NCBI GenBank assembly: GCA_002342035.1
Contig: DDPE01000068.1
Coordinates: forward strand, 1-41,843
Length of the DNA: 41,843 bases
Reading direction: 5' to 3'
DNA from: Asticcacaulis sp. UBA2476
GTDB lineage: Bacteria; Pseudomonadota; Alphaproteobacteria; Caulobacterales; Caulobacteraceae
Positions 1 to 9,200 of the stretch are shown here, one piece after another (positions within the stretch are counted from its first letter, which is position 1; every line of letters begins with the position of its first letter). The notes under the pieces are model-generated. The model ran no database searches, was not told the DNA's origin, and worked only from the letters and a program-made list of their open reading frames with translations. The position numbers and the translations under genes were made by a program.

Positions 1-56
1 ATACTGATTTTAGACATAGCTTCTTCCCTTATTTTATTGAAACTTATAAATTTTTA

Positions 57-1589
57 TCAGGCCAGTTGAGACATAACCTCAACCGGCACCTCCATCGCGC
101 AGTTGGCGCGGATGAAATCGTCATGGGTTGGCATGTAGTCGCTGGATTTCTGGATCGCGTCCTTGATGCCGAACAACTGCCGCTTCACATCCTCATCGGA
201 CATCACATCAGCAACCGGGTCGTAACCGCGCCAGGTCATGCCCTGGCCCACCATGACCGCAAACCACGAGGTGTCGTTGAACAACTCCTCATTCTCACGG
301 AAGATGCGGCCGCGGCTGCGGAACAGGTCATACTTTTCCTGAAGACGTTCCGGCAGTTCCATATTCCGGCAATAGCGCCAGTATTCGCTGTCGTCGCGCT
401 CAGTCAGATTGAAATGCAGCACCAGAAAGTCGCGGATATACTGGTATTCAATTATACTCAGCCGGTTGTAGCGATTGATGTCAGCTTGCTCGAACCCCTT
501 ATCCGGGAACATCTGCAACAGCTTGGCGATGCCAACCTGAATGAGGTGGATCGATGTTGATTCCAGCGGCTCCATAAACCCGGATGCCAGGCCAATGGCC
601 ACGACATTCTTTTCCCAGAACTTATGGCGATGCCCGCCCTGAAACTTGACCAGCATCGGGTCTTTGAGCGGCGGGGCGTCAAGATTTTGCAGTAGCGTAT
701 CCATTGCCGCCTGCTCATCAATAAAGTTATTGGAAAAGACATAACCGTTGCCCGTGCGGTGTTGCAGCGGAATACGCCATTGCCAGCCGGCTTCACGGGC
801 GGTTGAGCGGGTATAGGGTGTGGGGTTCTTGGATGTACGCGCGGTTGGCACTGCCCACGCCCGGTTATTGGGCAGCCATTTCGACCAGTCCTCATAGCCA
901 ACGCCCATCTGCTGCTCGATCAGCAACCCGCGAAAGCCGGAGCAGTCGATAAACAAATCGCCGTCGATGCGGCGGCCATCCTCCAACAGCACAGCCTCAA
1001 GAAAGCCGGTGTCAGCGTTTTTGTCAGCGCCAACGATGCGGCCTTCGATGCGCTGCGCCCCCAAACCTTCCGAAAACCGGCGCAGGAACTTGGCATAGAG
1101 TCCGGCATCAAAATGAAAGGCATAGGCGATGGTGCTGAGTGGCGAATTTTCGACCTGAACCGGCCGCATGAACTTACCCTCACGCGCTGCCACAGCTTGC
1201 AGATTGTAGTCGGAAATCGAGTCGCTAACGCCCAGCGTCTGAAGCTTTTGCCAGAAGGCGTGAAACGACACCCCCTTCATATCAAAGCCATAAGGCCCGA
1301 ACGGGTGAAAATAGCTGTGGCCCTTGCGCGCCCAGTCAACAAACTCGATCCCCAGCTTGAACGTGCCGTTGGTTTGGCGGATGAAATCGTCTTCTTTTAG
1401 CCCCAGCAGACGGTTGAAAATATTGATCTGCGGGATAGTCGCCTCACCCACACCGACGGTGCCGATATCTTCGGATTCCACCAGCGTGATATCGGCGTAT
1501 TGCGGCCCAAGGATTTTCGATAATGCCGCCGCCGTCATCCACCCGGCTGTGCCGCCGCCCACAATCACAATTTTCCGGATCGTTTCCAT
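57..1589 (-). CDS. Flavin-dependent tryptophan halogenase family protein (last gene of a four-homologue operon)
   Basis: A 510-residue FAD-dependent halogenase homologue. Visible motifs are the FAD-binding GGGTAGW at about residues 11-17, a lysine in TFKLGIEF (K78) at the place of the catalytic lysine of PrnA/RebH-type enzymes, the halogenase signature WQWRIP at 269-274, and EPLEST at 340-345, the segment holding the essential glutamate. The length matches the family. Known family chemistry is FADH2- and O2-dependent chlorination or bromination of an indole through a lysine-bound hypohalous acid; the substrate here is unknown. It lies 18 bp after the next halogenase gene and is the promoter-distal member of the operon. 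The C-terminus carries MPTHDDFIRANCA, a motif shared with two paralogues. A partner flavin reductase is not visible. Family is certain; true halogenation is inferred. Confidence 0.93.
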   Translation of the reverse strand: METIRKIVIVGGGTAGWMTAAALSKILGPQYADITLVESEDIGTVGVGEATIPQINIFNRLLGLKEDDFIRQTNGTFKLGIEFVDWARKGHSYFHPFGPYGFDMKGVSFHAFWQKLQTLGVSDSISDYNLQAVAAREGKFMRPVQVENSPLSTIAYAFHFDAGLYAKFLRRFSEGLGAQRIEGRIVGADKNADTGFLEAVLLEDGRRIDGDLFIDCSGFRGLLIEQQMGVGYEDWSKWLPNNRAWAVPTARTSKNPTPYTRSTAREAGWQWRIPLQHRTGNGYVFSNNFIDEQAAMDTLLQNLDAPPLKDPMLVKFQGGHRHKFWEKNVVAIGLASGFMEPLESTSIHLIQVGIAKLLQMFPDKGFEQADINRYNRLSIIEYQYIRDFLVLHFNLTERDDSEYWRYCRNMELPERLQEKYDLFRSRGRIFRENEELFNDTSWFAVMVGQGMTWRGYDPVADVMSDEDVKRQLFGIKDAIQKSSDYMPTHDDFIRANCAMEVPVEVMSQLA

Positions 1590-1607
1590 ATAGATTTCCC
1601 TGATTAC

Positions 1608-3149
1608 TCAAGCGCTTATGTGTGCGCTTTTAAGAAAGGCGTCGGAGGCGCAGGCGTGGCGGATAAACGCCTCCTGCGTCGGCATGGCCTGCACGGTGCG
1701 GGCAACGACCGATTTGATATTTTTAAGGTTCCTCCGGATATCTTCAAGCCCCAATCCGTCGACCAGCGGGTCATAGCCTTTCGGCTCAATCCCCTGCCCG
1801 TACATAACCGCCAGCCAGTTATCTTCGGCAAACAAATCGTCCTCACGCCGAAAGATACGCCCTTTGGCGGCGAATAGTTCCATCTTTTGCGTCAAAGTCT
1901 CCGGCACCGCCATATCCCGGTTACGCACCCAGTAGGGCGTGTCATCGCGAAGGGTCGCCTTATAGTGCAGGATGATGAAATCGCGCACCTGCTCCCATTG
2001 AAGCCGCGTCAGGCGGTTATATTCATCTTCTTCAATCGTGGCGAAATCCTGCGTGGGAAACAGTGCCAAAAGCTTGGTGATGCCAGCCTGAATGAAGTGG
2101 ATCGAGGTCGATTCGAGCGGCTCCAGAAACCCGGACGCCAGCCCCAGCGCCACCACGTTTTTATGCCATGCCTTGATGCGGCGACCGGTCTTGAATTTCA
2201 GCAGGCGAGGTTCAGTGATCGCCCGTCCATCAATCGTTGATAGCAACGTCTCGCGCGCCGCCTCTTCGGATACATATTTCGATGAAAACACATAACCATT
2301 GCCGGTGCGATGCTGAAGCGGAATCCGCCATTGCCAGCCCGCCTCGCGAGCCGTCGCGCGGGTATAGGGCGTCAACGGCCCGTTATTATCCGTTTGAACC
2401 GCCCAGGCCCGATCATTGGGCAGCCAGTGCGACCAGTCTTCAAAGCCGGTATTCAGGGTCTCCTCGATCAGCAGTCCGCGGAACCCGGTGCAATCGATGA
2501 ACAACTGCCCCGCCACGGTTTGCCCACCTTGCAGGGTGACCGACTCCACAAAGCCGTCTGAGGCGCGCTGATTGACCTGCGCGATATTGCCCTCAATGCG
2601 TTTGACACCACGCCCTTCGGCATGGCCACGCAGGAAACGGGCATAAAGACCGGCGTCAAAATGAAAGGCATATTTCATGCCCGCCATCACCTCGCCCATG
2701 CCGGGTTTGGGGCGAAGATAGCGGTTAAGCCGTGAGGCGACGGCACAGACATTATAATCCTCAAGCTCACCTAAAACCTGCGAATCACCGCCCATCTGCT
2801 TGAGTTTCATATAAAACTGATGAAACTTGATGGCCTGCATATCGACGCCGTAAGTGCCGAACGGGTGGATGTAGCGATGATCGGGGCTGCGCCAGTTAAC
2901 GAACTCAATCCCCAGCTTGAACGTGCCGTTGGTGGCTTTGAGGAACTCATCCTCATCAATGCCCAGCAGGCCATTAAAGGTCAGGATAGGCGGAATGGTC
3001 GCCTCGCCGACACCGACGGTGCCGATCTCATCCGACTCGATCAGGGTGATGTTCACATCCCGCGACAGAACTTTTGACAGGGCCGCCGCCGCCATCCAAC
3101 CGGCCGTACCGCCGCCGCAAATCACAATATCAGTTATGGCGTTTGTCAT
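1608..3149 (-). CDS. Flavin-dependent tryptophan halogenase family protein (third in operon)
   Basis: A 513-residue halogenase homologue. It has GGGTAGW at 12-18, the candidate catalytic lysine K78 in TFKLGIEF, WQWRIP at 272-277 and EPLEST at 343-348, so all hallmarks of a working enzyme are present. Its ATG overlaps the stop of the upstream gene by 4 bp (ATGA), which suggests translational coupling. The C-terminal motif AMPTQEAFIRHACA is shared with the first and last genes of the operon. DNA around the EPLEST block is strikingly similar to the neighbouring paralogues, consistent with origin by tandem duplication. Halogenases of this group are often found beside TonB-dependent receptors in Caulobacter, Xanthomonas and sphingomonads; the natural substrate is not known to me. 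Confidence 0.93.
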   Translation of the reverse strand: MTNAITDIVICGGGTAGWMAAAALSKVLSRDVNITLIESDEIGTVGVGEATIPPILTFNGLLGIDEDEFLKATNGTFKLGIEFVNWRSPDHRYIHPFGTYGVDMQAIKFHQFYMKLKQMGGDSQVLGELEDYNVCAVASRLNRYLRPKPGMGEVMAGMKYAFHFDAGLYARFLRGHAEGRGVKRIEGNIAQVNQRASDGFVESVTLQGGQTVAGQLFIDCTGFRGLLIEETLNTGFEDWSHWLPNDRAWAVQTDNNGPLTPYTRATAREAGWQWRIPLQHRTGNGYVFSSKYVSEEAARETLLSTIDGRAITEPRLLKFKTGRRIKAWHKNVVALGLASGFLEPLESTSIHFIQAGITKLLALFPTQDFATIEEDEYNRLTRLQWEQVRDFIILHYKATLRDDTPYWVRNRDMAVPETLTQKMELFAAKGRIFRREDDLFAEDNWLAVMYGQGIEPKGYDPLVDGLGLEDIRRNLKNIKSVVARTVQAMPTQEAFIRHACASDAFLKSAHISA

Positions 3150-4495
3150 GCAGGTACTCCAGATGTAACCGGCACAGCCTTAAGCGGTGGCATGGCCGAA
3201 ACCGCCCGCGCCATGATATCGCGCATTTTGATCAACTGTTGAGTCAAGCGTTCAGGCTCCATGCTGTCGATGATACGATCATAGCGCTCAGGCAAAACCC
3301 CTTCGCCCATCAGCACAGATACCCAAAAGGATTCGCTGTAGCTTTCCTCGTCATACATAACCACGCGTCCGCGGCTTTTGAACTGGCTGATTTTGCGCGC
3401 CAGTTCAGGTGGCCCCTCAGCCTGTCCGCGCAGAACCTGTGGCAGCAGGACAAAATCGCGCACCCGATCAAAAGTCTGCGTCATCAGCCGGTTATATTCC
3501 CTCGCCAGAACCGGTGACATGCCATCATCCGGGAACAGGCCGATCAGTCGCGTAAATCCGGTATGCAACAGTTGAAGCTCATGCCCCATAAACGGTTGCA
3601 GCACGCCCGCTGCGTGTCCGGCCGCCACCACATTGCTGACCCAGAACTGTGCACGCCGCCCCTGGACAAAGGCCCGCCCGTCTCCGTTCGTGGCAGCCTC
3701 ATCAGAAATCACCCCGCCCATAACCGGCAGCATCTGGCAGCCAGCCGACATCATCGGCACCCCCGTATCGTGAGGCAGGGCCGGAAGGATGCGATTGGCG
3801 TTCAGATACAGATCGACCTCAAAAGGCACTTCCACGGCACTCATCAACCGTGCGGGCTCCCCCGTGGCATCAATATAAAAATCAGCCGCAAGCGGAGCGC
3901 CCTGATCACGATGAACCGAAGCGATCTGCGCGCCGCTACCGTCAACCTTAGTCAAGCGCCCCTCGGCCACGTCCACGCCCCGCGACACGGCATAGGTTCT
4001 GAGCAGGTCGCTGTATCGCCCGACATCCAGCACAAGGCCGTAACTGAACCCGGACAGAACCGAGTTCGGATCATTGACAGGCCGCGTAAACTTGCCCGCC
4101 GAGGCCATCAGGGCCGGAATAGAAAAGGTGTCTATATCTGCCTTATGGCCGCCCTGTCTGAGCCAGGTCACAAAGTGATGAAAAGCCACCGTATTCAGCC
4201 GCGCACCGTGATCCCCGATGCCGATATGATAGGTGCCCATATTCAGCGCTGTGTAGGGCCATACCCGTGCGGCTTTTATCATCTGATCTTCACTCAGACC
4301 CAGCACGCCATGAAACGCCCGTAACGCCGGCAGGCTGAGGACGGCGCGCCCCAGACACGCACTATCTTCGGTGGCGCCATCATCCAGCACCGTGATCCGG
4401 CACCCCTGACCTTCCAAAGCCCTAGACAGCCCCGCCGCCATGAACCATGCCGCCACACCAGAGCCGCAGATCAATATGGATTTGAGCCGCGCCAT
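3146..4495 (-). CDS. Degenerate tryptophan-halogenase paralogue, probably not a halogenase
   Basis: A 449-residue protein aligning end to end with its three neighbours but lacking the key residues. The FAD motif is altered to GSGVAAW (about 11-17). The region matching TFKLGIEF reads YTALNMGT (81-88), so the catalytic lysine is replaced by tyrosine. The WQWRIP block is shortened to CQMLP (about 253-257). EPLEST has become QPFMGH (300-305), removing both glutamates. The C-terminal Phe/Cys motif is also gone. The ATG at 4495 is chosen because it overlaps the upstream stop as TGATG, typical of translational coupling; a start 48 bp further upstream would lie inside the previous gene. The frame is fully open and coupled on both sides, so the gene is not decaying. 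It may still bind flavin, or act as a partner subunit or indole-binding protein; that is inference. Confidence 0.85.
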   Translation of the reverse strand: MARLKSILICGSGVAAWFMAAGLSRALEGQGCRITVLDDGATEDSACLGRAVLSLPALRAFHGVLGLSEDQMIKAARVWPYTALNMGTYHIGIGDHGARLNTVAFHHFVTWLRQGGHKADIDTFSIPALMASAGKFTRPVNDPNSVLSGFSYGLVLDVGRYSDLLRTYAVSRGVDVAEGRLTKVDGSGAQIASVHRDQGAPLAADFYIDATGEPARLMSAVEVPFEVDLYLNANRILPALPHDTGVPMMSAGCQMLPVMGGVISDEAATNGDGRAFVQGRRAQFWVSNVVAAGHAAGVLQPFMGHELQLLHTGFTRLIGLFPDDGMSPVLAREYNRLMTQTFDRVRDFVLLPQVLRGQAEGPPELARKISQFKSRGRVVMYDEESYSESFWVSVLMGEGVLPERYDRIIDSMEPERLTQQLIKMRDIMARAVSAMPPLKAVPVTSGVPA

Positions 4496-6042
4496 CAGAC
4501 AGCCCCCACCGTGGCGCGACGAGATACAATAGCCGACGGGCAATATTGCTCCAAAAACGCCGCATGGCTCGGCATAGCCTGAACGGCGGAGGAAACCTTA
4601 CCCGCATAATCCGCCATATAGCGCGCCAAAGCCTGATCGCTTATGCGTTCGCTTAGCGGGTCATAATCGCGCGGGATCACGCCCTGACCGATATAGACCG
4701 CCAGCCAACTCGGCTCCAGAAAGAACCCGTCCTTATAGTTGACGATGACGCCTCGTTCACGGAACAGGGCCATCTTATAGGCCAGGGAATCCGGAATGGT
4801 CATGGTCCGGCAATAATCCCAAAACGGCGTGTCATCGCGCTCAGTGGCATGATAATGCAGGATCAGAAAGTCGCGCACCCGCTCATACTCAAGGTGCATG
4901 ACGCGGTTAAATTCATCGCGATCATCATCGCAAAACCGCATGTCGGGCAGCATCTCGACCAGATTGGTCACCGCAAGCTGAATGAGGTGGATCGATGTTG
5001 ATTCGAGCGGCTCCAGAAATCCGGACGCCAATCCTATCGCCACCACGTTCTTATTCCATTGCTGCTTACGCACGCCTGTGGTGAATGACAGCATCTTAGG
5101 CTCAGCCTGTGCAGGCCCTTCAAGATTAGCCATCAACGTGGTGCGTGCGGCGTCTTCGCTTAGCAAGCCTGAGGAAAACACATAGCCATTGCCGACCCGG
5201 TGCTGAAGCGGAATGCGCCATTGCCAGCCTGCGTCCCGTGCCGTCGCACGGGTGTAGGGCGTATTAGCGGCGGTCGCTTCACATGGCACGGCCCAAGCCC
5301 GGTCACAGGGCAGCCAGTGGCCCCAGGCTTCGTACCCGCTCTTTAAAGTCTGCTCTATCAGAAGCCCGCGAAATCCAGACGCATCTATAAAGAGATCCCC
5401 CTCAACGACTTCACCACTCTCCAGAACTACGGCCTCAACGAACCCCGTCTCAGCGTTCTGGTTCACCCCGGTGATACGGCCTTCGGTGCGCACAACGCCG
5501 CGCGCTTCGGCATAGGCGCGCAGGTACGCCGCATAGAGCCCCGCATCAAATTGGTACGCATAGGAAAAAGTCGATTCGACGGCGCGCATATCGGAAGATG
5601 GCATCATGAACCGCGCCATGTGTGACATTTTTACTGGCAAAGAAAAATCATCGATCGACCGCGTGTCACCACGTTTTCGCATCCGCACCCAATGATGGTG
5701 GAATCCCACCCCGCCAACAGGCTCCCCATAGGCCCCAAACGGATGGACATAAGACTGGCCTTTGCGATTCCAGTCACAGAATTCGATACCCAGTTTGAAG
5801 GTAGCGGAGGTCTTTTGCATGAAGTCGCGCTCGTCTATGCCAAGTTTGACATTAAAATGACGAATGTGTGGCACGGTTGCCTCACCCACACCGACAGTAC
5901 CAATTGCCTCAGACTCAACCAGACGAATACTCAAATCGTCTGACTTATAGAGCGACGATAATCCGGCAGCGGCGATCCATCCTGCCGTTCCGCCGCCGAC
6001 AATCACGATACGCTTTATTTTTTCATCAGAGTTTTTAGACAC
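4495..6042 (-). CDS. Flavin-dependent tryptophan halogenase family protein (first gene of operon)
   Basis: A 515-residue halogenase homologue with GGGTAGW at 16-22, candidate catalytic lysine K83 in TFKLGIEF, an intact WQWRIP signature and EPLEST. The start is a GTG preceded by GGGAG at good spacing. It is the promoter-proximal gene, transcribed divergently from the TonB-dependent receptor across a 247-bp gap, so the two sides probably share regulation. A TATAAT hexamer on the minus strand (6102 down to 6097) is a possible -10 box, but the matching -35 is poor. The C-terminal motif AMPSHAAFLEQYCPS matches the other two intact paralogues. Substrate unknown. Confidence 0.93.
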   Translation of the reverse strand: MSKNSDEKIKRIVIVGGGTAGWIAAAGLSSLYKSDDLSIRLVESEAIGTVGVGEATVPHIRHFNVKLGIDERDFMQKTSATFKLGIEFCDWNRKGQSYVHPFGAYGEPVGGVGFHHHWVRMRKRGDTRSIDDFSLPVKMSHMARFMMPSSDMRAVESTFSYAYQFDAGLYAAYLRAYAEARGVVRTEGRITGVNQNAETGFVEAVVLESGEVVEGDLFIDASGFRGLLIEQTLKSGYEAWGHWLPCDRAWAVPCEATAANTPYTRATARDAGWQWRIPLQHRVGNGYVFSSGLLSEDAARTTLMANLEGPAQAEPKMLSFTTGVRKQQWNKNVVAIGLASGFLEPLESTSIHLIQLAVTNLVEMLPDMRFCDDDRDEFNRVMHLEYERVRDFLILHYHATERDDTPFWDYCRTMTIPDSLAYKMALFRERGVIVNYKDGFFLEPSWLAVYIGQGVIPRDYDPLSERISDQALARYMADYAGKVSSAVQAMPSHAAFLEQYCPSAIVSRRATVGAV

Positions 6043-6211
6043 TTAAACAAACTCCCGGACCGTTTCATTCCCACGCCCTGTTTTCGGGCTTATTGTATTA
6101 TAATTCGCCAATTTATAAGACATAAGTATTCATCATCTGACAATACCCGTCATTACTGGCTATGTTTTTATATTTACACAGGTTTTCAGATTTCAAAGCC
6201 TCGTGATTACC

Positions 6212-6240
6212 TTGACATAGCAAATAACCTAACTTAAAAA
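6212..6240 (+). promoter_or_regulatory. Probable sigma70 promoter of the TonB-dependent receptor operon
   Basis: A perfect TTGACA (6212-6217) is followed after 17 bp by TAAAAA (6235-6240). The predicted start of transcription falls a few bases before the TAGCGCTA operator. This is the best promoter match in the 247-bp divergent region. Confidence 0.55.
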
Positions 6241-6249
6241 AAGCCTTAA

Positions 6250-6263
6250 TGATAGCGCTAACA
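6250..6263. promoter_or_regulatory. LacI/XylR-type operator in front of the xylan-utilisation receptor
   Basis: The sequence TGATAGCGCTAACA has a TAGCGCTA palindromic core typical of LacI/GalR-family operators. It lies between the predicted promoter and the receptor ATG at 6290, where a bound repressor would block transcription. It closely resembles the operator I recall for the Caulobacter crescentus xylose repressor XylR. The downstream xylanase and xylosidase genes fit xylose-type induction. No LacI-family gene is present in the window. Confidence 0.6.
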
Positions 6264-6289
6264 AGTTATCATAACAGGGAAGAAACATT

Positions 6290-9200
6290 ATGAAACAAAC
6301 CAAACGTCATCGTGGCGGCGCATCCGCCATGCTGCGCTGCGGCGTCTCGGCAGTGGCTTTGTCGGCACTGATGAGTCCAGCCTTTGCGCAGGACACACCG
6401 TCCAGCATAGCCGCCAATGCCGCGGCCGAAGCGAATGCCAGCGAAGATACGACCGAAGTTGTGGTCACCGCCATCCGTCGGTCGTTGCGTAACGCTCAGG
6501 CGATCAAACGTGACTCCGACGTCATCGTTGACTCGATCACCGCCGAAGACATCGGCGCCCTGCCTGACCGTTCGGTGACCGAAGCCTTGCAGCGCGTACC
6601 GGGCGTGTCGATCAACCGCTTTTCTGCCGGTGTTGACCCCGACCACTTCTCGGTCGAAGGCTCCGGTGTGACCGTGCGTGGTCTGAACATGACCCGTTCG
6701 GAACTCAACGGCCGCGACGTGTTCTCAGCTAACAATGGCCGCTCTTTGAGCTTTGCCGACGTTCCGTCGGAGCTCATGGGTGGTGTTGACGTCTTTAAGA
6801 ACCCGTCGGCCAACATGATCGAAGGCGGCATCGCCGGTACGGTCAACCTGCGCACCCGCGTACCATTCGATTCCAAAGGTCAGGTTATCTCGTTCTCGGC
6901 CGAAGGCTCTTACGGTGACTTCGCTAAGGAATGGAGCCCGACCTATTCAGGCCTTTATTCCAACCGCTGGGACACAGAATATGGTGAGTTCGGCTTCCTG
7001 GCCAACTTCGTCCATTCGGAACTGGTGACCCGTTCTGACGGTTCGCAGATTTCCAACTATGCCTGTCGTTCCAACGTCCTGACCTATGATACCGGCTCGA
7101 CCACGGGCACAGCAGTGACCTCCCCGGCTGTTGACTGCCGCACAGACGCCGAACGTGCCAGCAATGCTCCGGCTGAACCGGGCATCTGGTATCCGCGCGG
7201 TGCCGCTCTGCGTTCGCAAATCTCTGAGCGTGAACGCGAAGGCTTAGGTATCGCCGGTCAGTGGAAGTCAAACGACGACACCATGCTGGCCACCTTCCAG
7301 TACCTGCGCTCGGAGGCCACTCAGGCGTGGACCGAACATGCCATTGAAATCGCAACCGATAACGTCACCTCAAACGGGGACTCGTTCCCGGTTTATGGCA
7401 CAGATGTCACGGTTGACGGCGACGGTCGCTTCACTTCCGGTCTGATTTCCGGCACGCAAGGCTGGCGCTCGGACTCGAACACCACGGCGCCTAACAACCG
7501 CACCCCGATCTATGGTCTGCAATCCAACAATATTCGTCGCGATCAAAAGCAGGAATATATGACGGAAGACTTCGGCTTCAATTTCAAGTGGACGCCGAAT
7601 GACAAATGGGGCGTGACGCTCGATATTCAGCACGTCAAATCGACGGTGGATGTGATCGACAACACCATTTGGGCGTCTTCGTTCCAGGATGCCTTCATCC
7701 AGACCAATGGCGATGATATCCCGACCTTCCGCTTCCAGTCACCGACAACTGTGAATGCTCAGGGCCAGGCCTGTCCGACGACCTGCCCGAACGGTGCAGG
7801 TACACCTCCACAGCCCTATGCCACCGGGGCGAACGCCTCTTACGGCAGCCCGTACAACAGCTTCTGGCGCGCGGCTATGGACCACTTCGAGCAATCGGAA
7901 GGGACTGAGGACGCCATTCGTCTTGATGCCCAATACCTGTTCGATGACAACAACTTCGTGAAATCGATCGATTTCGGGGTGCGCTGGTCGGAACGTGATC
8001 AGACCACCCGCTTCTCCCAGTATAACTGGGGTGTGTTGTCGGAAATCTGGGGCGGCGACGCACCCGGCGGCCCCGTCTGGATGGACGACACACTTGACGG
8101 CGGCGGCACATCAGCCGGCATGGTCGAAGCCTTTACCTTTGACAACTTCATGCAGGGTGATGTCGAAAATCCGGTCGGCACGAACGGTTACCTGTTCTAC
8201 TCAGGCAATATGGTCAAAGACTATGAGGGCTATCTGAACTTCGCTAATAACGTGGCTCAGACCTGGCGCGAATATACGGCGACCACAACGGGTGGCACCA
8301 CGACCTATACCAATGCTGACACCAACCCCTGTCTGGACGGCACGACCTTCCTGTCGGCCAACTGGAAACCGGCAGCCGCACGTTGCGACACGAACGGCAC
8401 GCCGTTCCGTCCTAACGAAATCAACCCGGTTCTGGAAAAGAACAAGGCGGCTTACGTGATGGTTCAGTTCCGTCATGAAATGGAAAACGGTGGCCGCCTG
8501 TCGGGTAACGTTGGCTTGCGCTACACCAAGACCGATCGCACCTCGACCGGATACCTGGCTTTCCCGCGTGCCAACTATCAGGACGAAGCTGGCTGCGCCG
8601 CGGCAGCCGCTCAGGCCGCTCAGAACAACACAACCCTGACCGGCTTCTGCACCCTGCCGCTTCAGACCCGTAACGATCTGCGGGCATGGGCGAACGGGGC
8701 GCTGACGCCGATTGGTGGTGCGGTGGATTACCGCTTCCTTCTGCCAAGCTTTAACGTGAAGTATCAACCGAACTCCGAGTGGGTCCTGCGTCTCGGTCTG
8801 TCAAAGACCCTGACACCGCCTGATCTGGGTCTGGTGCGCGCCTACTACAACATCGGTGGGTTCAGCTTCTCCGGTACGAATGAACTGGTTTCCGGCAACA
8901 CCACGGTTGGCAATCCGTATCTAAAACCTACAGAATCTAACAATATCGATCTGTCGGCAGAATGGTACTTTGCCCCGGTCGGTTCGGTGACACTGGCCCT
9001 GTTCCACAAAGAACTGAGCAACGTCGTATCCAACGGTACAGAACGTGTCGGCTTCACCAACAACGGCGTAACCTACTCCACGCCGGTGACCACCCCCGTC
9101 AACTCTGAAGGCAAGGGCAAGATCAAGGGCTTTGAACTGGCTTACCAGCAAACCTACGACTTCCTGCCAGCACCGTTTGATGGTCTGGGCGTCAATGCCA

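Noticed and set aside
1608..1620. AAGCGCTT core resembling a LacI-family operator near the end of a halogenase gene
   Set aside because: It lies at the 3' end of a coding region and the 18-bp gap after it, within an operon, with no promoter nearby.
539..5035. Near-identical DNA blocks at 539-590, 2090-2140 and 4980-5035 as a mobile repeat
   Set aside because: They encode the conserved EPLEST region of paralogous halogenases, so gene duplication explains them.
8201..8767. Long open frame antisense to the TonB-dependent receptor
   Set aside because: The receptor frame is certain from end to end; the antisense frame is a codon-bias shadow.
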